Part shown: piece after piece, positions 6,674 to 8,481 of the stretch
How the letters are laid out: every line of letters starts with the position of its first letter
Numbering within the stretch: position 1 is the first letter of the stretch
NCBI GenBank assembly: GCA_031423155.1
Contig: JANPEZ010000110.1
Location: 1 to 8,481, forward strand
DNA length: 8,481 bases
Direction of reading: 5' to 3'
Source of the DNA: JANPEZ01 sp031423155
GTDB lineage: Bacteria > Actinomycetota > UBA4738 > HRBIN12
The notes under the pieces: model-generated
What the model saw: the letters and a program-made list of their open reading frames with translations, nothing else
What the model was told of the DNA's origin: nothing
Database searches by the model: none
Position numbers and translations under genes: made by a program

Positions 6674-7009
6674 TCACGGGGCGAGTGAAACGAATCGGGC
6701 GGGGTCGGACTCGAACGACTCGAGGCACCCGGCCGAACAGAAGTAGTAGGTGAGGCCCTCTCTCACGGAGCGATATCGCGCGCCCGCCACATCGACCGTC
6801 ATGCCGCAGACGGGGTCGATCTCCTCGTGGCGCTGAGCAGCCGGCGGTGTTGCAGGTTCGAGCCCACCTGCTGCCCTTAGCTGCACGATCTCGGCCAGGA
6901 TCGCCACTGCTATCTCGTCTGTCGAGACGTGACCCAGATCCAACCCCGCGGGCGCATGGACGCGGGCCAGCGCTTCGTCGGGGACGCCGCGGTCGCGCAG
7001 GTAGGGCAA
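6674..7009 (-). CDS. XdhC C-terminal tail fused to a YHS metal-binding domain
   Basis: This small 111-residue protein has two recognisable parts. Residues 1-43 (LRDRGVPDEALARVHAPAG through ILAEIV) match the extreme C-terminus of XdhC proteins, including the neighbour just upstream: 18 of 27 residues are identical over the core. Residues 64-109 are a YHS domain, DPVCGMTVD...YYFCSAGC, with likely metal ligands Cys68, Cys91 and Cys95. The XdhC N-terminal domain and Rossmann domain are absent, and the same frame further upstream does not encode them. It could be the remnant of a second xdhC-YHS gene after an internal deletion, or a working metal-carrier for enzyme maturation. The start is a TTG at 7009, nine bases past the XdhC stop, with AAGG immediately before it, too close for a good ribosome site; initiation may depend on the upstream gene. 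Confidence 0.7.
   Translation of the reverse strand: MPYLRDRGVPDEALARVHAPAGLDLGHVSTDEIAVAILAEIVQLRAAGGLEPATPPAAQRHEEIDPVCGMTVDVAGARYRSVREGLTYYFCSAGCLESFESDPARFVSLAP
6884..6964 (-). repeat. Paralogous copy 2 of the XdhC C-terminal segment
   Basis: This encodes RVHAPAGLDLG...ILAEIV in the YHS fusion protein. It is clearly similar in DNA and protein to 7099-7179, with 18 of 27 codons encoding the same residue. The pair is diverged, so it reflects an old duplication or two separate xdhC homologues, not a recent one. Confidence 0.65.
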
Positions 7010-7017
7010 CCTTAAGG

Positions 7018-8142
7018 TCAGCGGGCCTGCTGGGTCCGGTCGTGGATCGGGCCCGGCCGCTCCTTGAGGAACCCGCCTCCCCGTCCCCGCCTCACGGCCA
7101 CTATCTCGGCGAGGATCGACTGTGCGATCTCCTCCGGCCCTTCGCTGCCGAGATCCAAGCCGGCGGGGCCGTGGATGCGGGCGCGATCGCTCACGTCCAC
7201 GCCTTCTTCCGCCAGATCGATCAGGATGCGCTCGGTGCGGGCCGCGGGTCCGAGCATCCCGATGTAAGCGGCGGGAGAAGTGAGCAGCGACCGCAGGTAT
7301 TCCTTATCGCGCAGGAAGTTGTGGGTCATCACGACGACGTATGTTCGCTCGTCGATCGGTGCGGACTTCGCGACCTGCTCTGGTTCGGCGACCTTGACGA
7401 ATGAGGAAGCCTCGGGGAATCGCTCACTCGACAGGAAGGCATCGCGGTCATCGACGACGATGGTGCTCCATCCCAGAACGTTCGCGGCCCGGACCAGCGG
7501 GATGGCGTCGTGACCGGCGCCGCATACCACCAGCCTCGTCGGTGGTTCCAAGACTTCGACGAAGGCTCGCACTCCTCCGGTCAGGTCGCGGATCTCCGAG
7601 CGCTGATCCGCGAGCAACTCGCGCGCCGCGGCGATGGCCTCTTCATCGACAGCGACCCGGCCGAGCGTCCCTTCGACCTCCACGCCCGGACGAATGACTA
7701 TTCGAGATCCGGGGGTAACGCCACTGTCGCTGGACTCGACGACGGTTACCACGCTGATCGGTCGTTCCTCGTCAAGCGCCATCCGGAGTGCGCCGGCGAC
7801 TTCGGCTGCTTGCTCGGCCGGTTCGATGAAGACCTCTATCGCGCCGTTGCACCCCAGGCCCAGGCCCCAGACTGCGTCGTCGTCGGCGGTCAGGTCCCAG
7901 CCCGCCAGACGAGCGACCCCTTCGGACATGACCACCCTGGCCATGTCGGCGACGTCCCCTTCGAGGCAGCCCCCGCTGATGTTGCCTACGGGGGAGCCCT
8001 CCTCGGGTACGAGCAGGCGGGCGCCCGGGCGCCGGTAGGTCGAGCCCCGCACAGCGACTATGGTCGCGAGCGCCATCTTCTGACCCTTCGCGTGGAGGGA
8101 CTCGATCGCCGCGAGGACATCGGCTATCTCGCTCACGAGCAC
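7018..8142 (-). CDS. xdhC: XdhC/CoxI-family molybdenum hydroxylase maturation protein
   Basis: This 374-residue XdhC-family protein has both expected domains. The N-terminal XdhC/CoxI domain has GSTYRRPGARLL (33-44), GNISGGCLEGDV (53-64, Cys59) and WGLGLGCNG (92-100, Cys98). The C-terminal Rossmann domain has VVCGAGHDAIPLVRAANVLGW (205-225), VVDDR (229-233), THNFLRDKEYL (273-283), AAYIGMLGP (291-299) and the terminal RIHGPAGLDLG (322-332). XdhC proteins bind molybdenum cofactor, promote its sulfuration, and deliver it to xanthine dehydrogenase or CO dehydrogenase-type apoenzymes. GTG codons at 8142 and 8136 are both possible starts; a TANNNT hexamer sits exactly six bases before the one at 8136, which may be the true start. 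It heads a four-gene minus operon with the YHS fusion, CoxG and MocA-like genes. The catalytic subunits are not seen. Confidence 0.93.
   Translation of the reverse strand: MLVSEIADVLAAIESLHAKGQKMALATIVAVRGSTYRRPGARLLVPEEGSPVGNISGGCLEGDVADMARVVMSEGVARLAGWDLTADDDAVWGLGLGCNGAIEVFIEPAEQAAEVAGALRMALDEERPISVVTVVESSDSGVTPGSRIVIRPGVEVEGTLGRVAVDEEAIAAARELLADQRSEIRDLTGGVRAFVEVLEPPTRLVVCGAGHDAIPLVRAANVLGWSTIVVDDRDAFLSSERFPEASSFVKVAEPEQVAKSAPIDERTYVVVMTHNFLRDKEYLRSLLTSPAAYIGMLGPAARTERILIDLAEEGVDVSDRARIHGPAGLDLGSEGPEEIAQSILAEIVAVRRGRGGGFLKERPGPIHDRTQQAR
7099..7179 (-). repeat. Paralogous copy 1 of the XdhC C-terminal segment
   Basis: This encodes RIHGPAGLDLG...ILAEIV (residues 322-348) at the end of XdhC. 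It is the partner of 6884-6964 about 215 bases further along in the direction of transcription, in a different reading frame. Confidence 0.65.
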
Positions 8143-8148
8143 ATCGTA
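8143..8148 (-). promoter_or_regulatory. Putative leaderless -10 element TACGAT for xdhC
   Basis: TACGAT fits TANNNT; six bases later is the GTG at 8136, in frame with xdhC. It lies in the 61-base gap (8143-8203) between the glycosyltransferase-like fragment and xdhC, the largest gene-free stretch in the window, and would be the promoter of the molybdenum-hydroxylase accessory operon. No clear -35 or Shine-Dalgarno sequence is seen. Confidence 0.48.
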
Positions 8149-8203
8149 TGGGCGAAGGGCTCGGAAAGCATCCGCTCAGGGTCGTGGAGACCCGGTCGAT
8201 ACC

Positions 8204-8440
8204 TCAGGGATGAGCGAGGCATTCAATTTCGGCGAGCCCGGCAGGCGCCGCCAGCTTCGCCGTGGTGAGCGGCGGATCGCCCGGGCGTCGATCGTGGACC
8301 AGCACGACCTCGACGTCACCGCCCACGGCGGCGGCCGCCGCCGCCACCGAGGCGAGCGCTGCGGGAAGCGGGACGCGCACGCCGCGCGTGGGCATGACCA
8401 CCGTGAAGCGCGGGGCGGGGGGCGGCACGGAACCGATCAT
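8204..8440 (-). pseudogene. N-terminal fragment of a probable family 2 glycosyltransferase
   Basis: The 78-residue frame begins MIGSVPPPAPRFTVVMPTRG and continues LPAALASVAAAAAAVGGDVE, then VVLVHDRRPGDPPL. This resembles the first beta-alpha-beta unit of GT-A fold family 2 glycosyltransferases (the VVIPTR...LxxALxSV...EVVVVDD region), which bind the nucleotide sugar. Such enzymes have 250 or more residues; here a TGA ends the frame before any DxD motif or acceptor-binding part, and no neighbouring frame continues the fold. It is therefore called a truncated or decayed gene, although a short expressed protein cannot be excluded. The ATG at 8440 overlaps, through ATGA, the end of a possible gene to its right. 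Confidence 0.45.
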
Positions 8441-8481
8441 CTCGCGTTCACCGCAAGACGTCCAGTTTCAGTCGCGCCCGG
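8437..8481 (-). CDS. C-terminal end of an unidentified gene (partial)
   Basis: The minus frame is open from the window edge to a TGA at 8439-8437 and would end ETGRLAVNAR. The stop overlaps the ATG of the glycosyltransferase-like fragment as ATGA, the kind of coupling seen elsewhere here. Only about 14 codons are visible, so neither identity nor reality is secure. Confidence 0.3.
   Translation of the reverse strand, partial: PGATETGRLAVNAR

Noticed and set aside
6674..7020. Programmed frameshift joining XdhC to the YHS protein
   Set aside because: XdhC already contains its own complete C-terminal segment before its stop, so a fusion would carry two tails; no slippery sequence is seen at the junction.
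8133..8222. A 29-residue minus frame from ATG 8222 whose TGA overlaps the xdhC GTG at 8136
   Set aside because: It is too short, has no recognisable content and contains the putative -10 element; chance is the simpler explanation.
7510..8268. A 252-residue plus-strand frame opposite xdhC
   Set aside because: XdhC has both domains with their motifs intact on the other strand; the plus frame has no recognisable fold and follows the antisense codon pattern.

Overview
The window is GC-rich, almost gap-free bacterial DNA. Gene families, frequent GTG/TTG starts and near-absence of Shine-Dalgarno sequences suggest a member of the Actinomycetota, probably from an uncultured lineage; this is inferred from style, not from a marker gene. 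No RNA gene, mobile element, CRISPR array or clear hairpin terminator was recognised, and no gene-free stretch exceeds about 60 bases.

Left part (1-2299, minus strand): two tandem thiolase-fold genes joined by a GTGA stop/start overlap; the downstream one runs to the window edge. Both have lost the nucleophilic cysteine and the two catalytic histidines of true thiolases. Back to back with them, across a 17-base gap, a plus-strand operon (2317-5504) encodes an AMP-forming acyl-CoA synthetase, a nitrilase-family amidase and a GNAT acetyltransferase. A reasonable reading is a carboxylate-degradation locus: the synthetase makes an acyl-CoA and the thiolase-like pair performs a C-C bond reaction, perhaps retro-aldol as in the Ltp2-type steroid aldolases. 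Substrate and direction cannot be read from the sequence.

Right part (5493-8142, minus strand): an accessory cassette for molybdenum hydroxylases of the CO dehydrogenase/xanthine dehydrogenase type. In transcription order it has XdhC, a small protein joining a second XdhC-type C-terminal tail to a YHS metal-binding domain, CoxG, and a MocA-like nucleotidyltransferase. The large, medium and small catalytic subunits are not in the window. It converges on the plus operon with a 12-base tail-to-tail overlap. At the far right are the N-terminal fragment of a probable family 2 glycosyltransferase and the last codons of another gene.

The clearest regulatory signal is a -10-like TANNNT hexamer placed 6-7 bases before the start codon of four of the five genes that follow a real intergenic gap (the fifth has TATAAC). 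That is the layout expected for leaderless transcripts. Genes inside operons instead start in 4-base overlaps (GTGA, TTGA).
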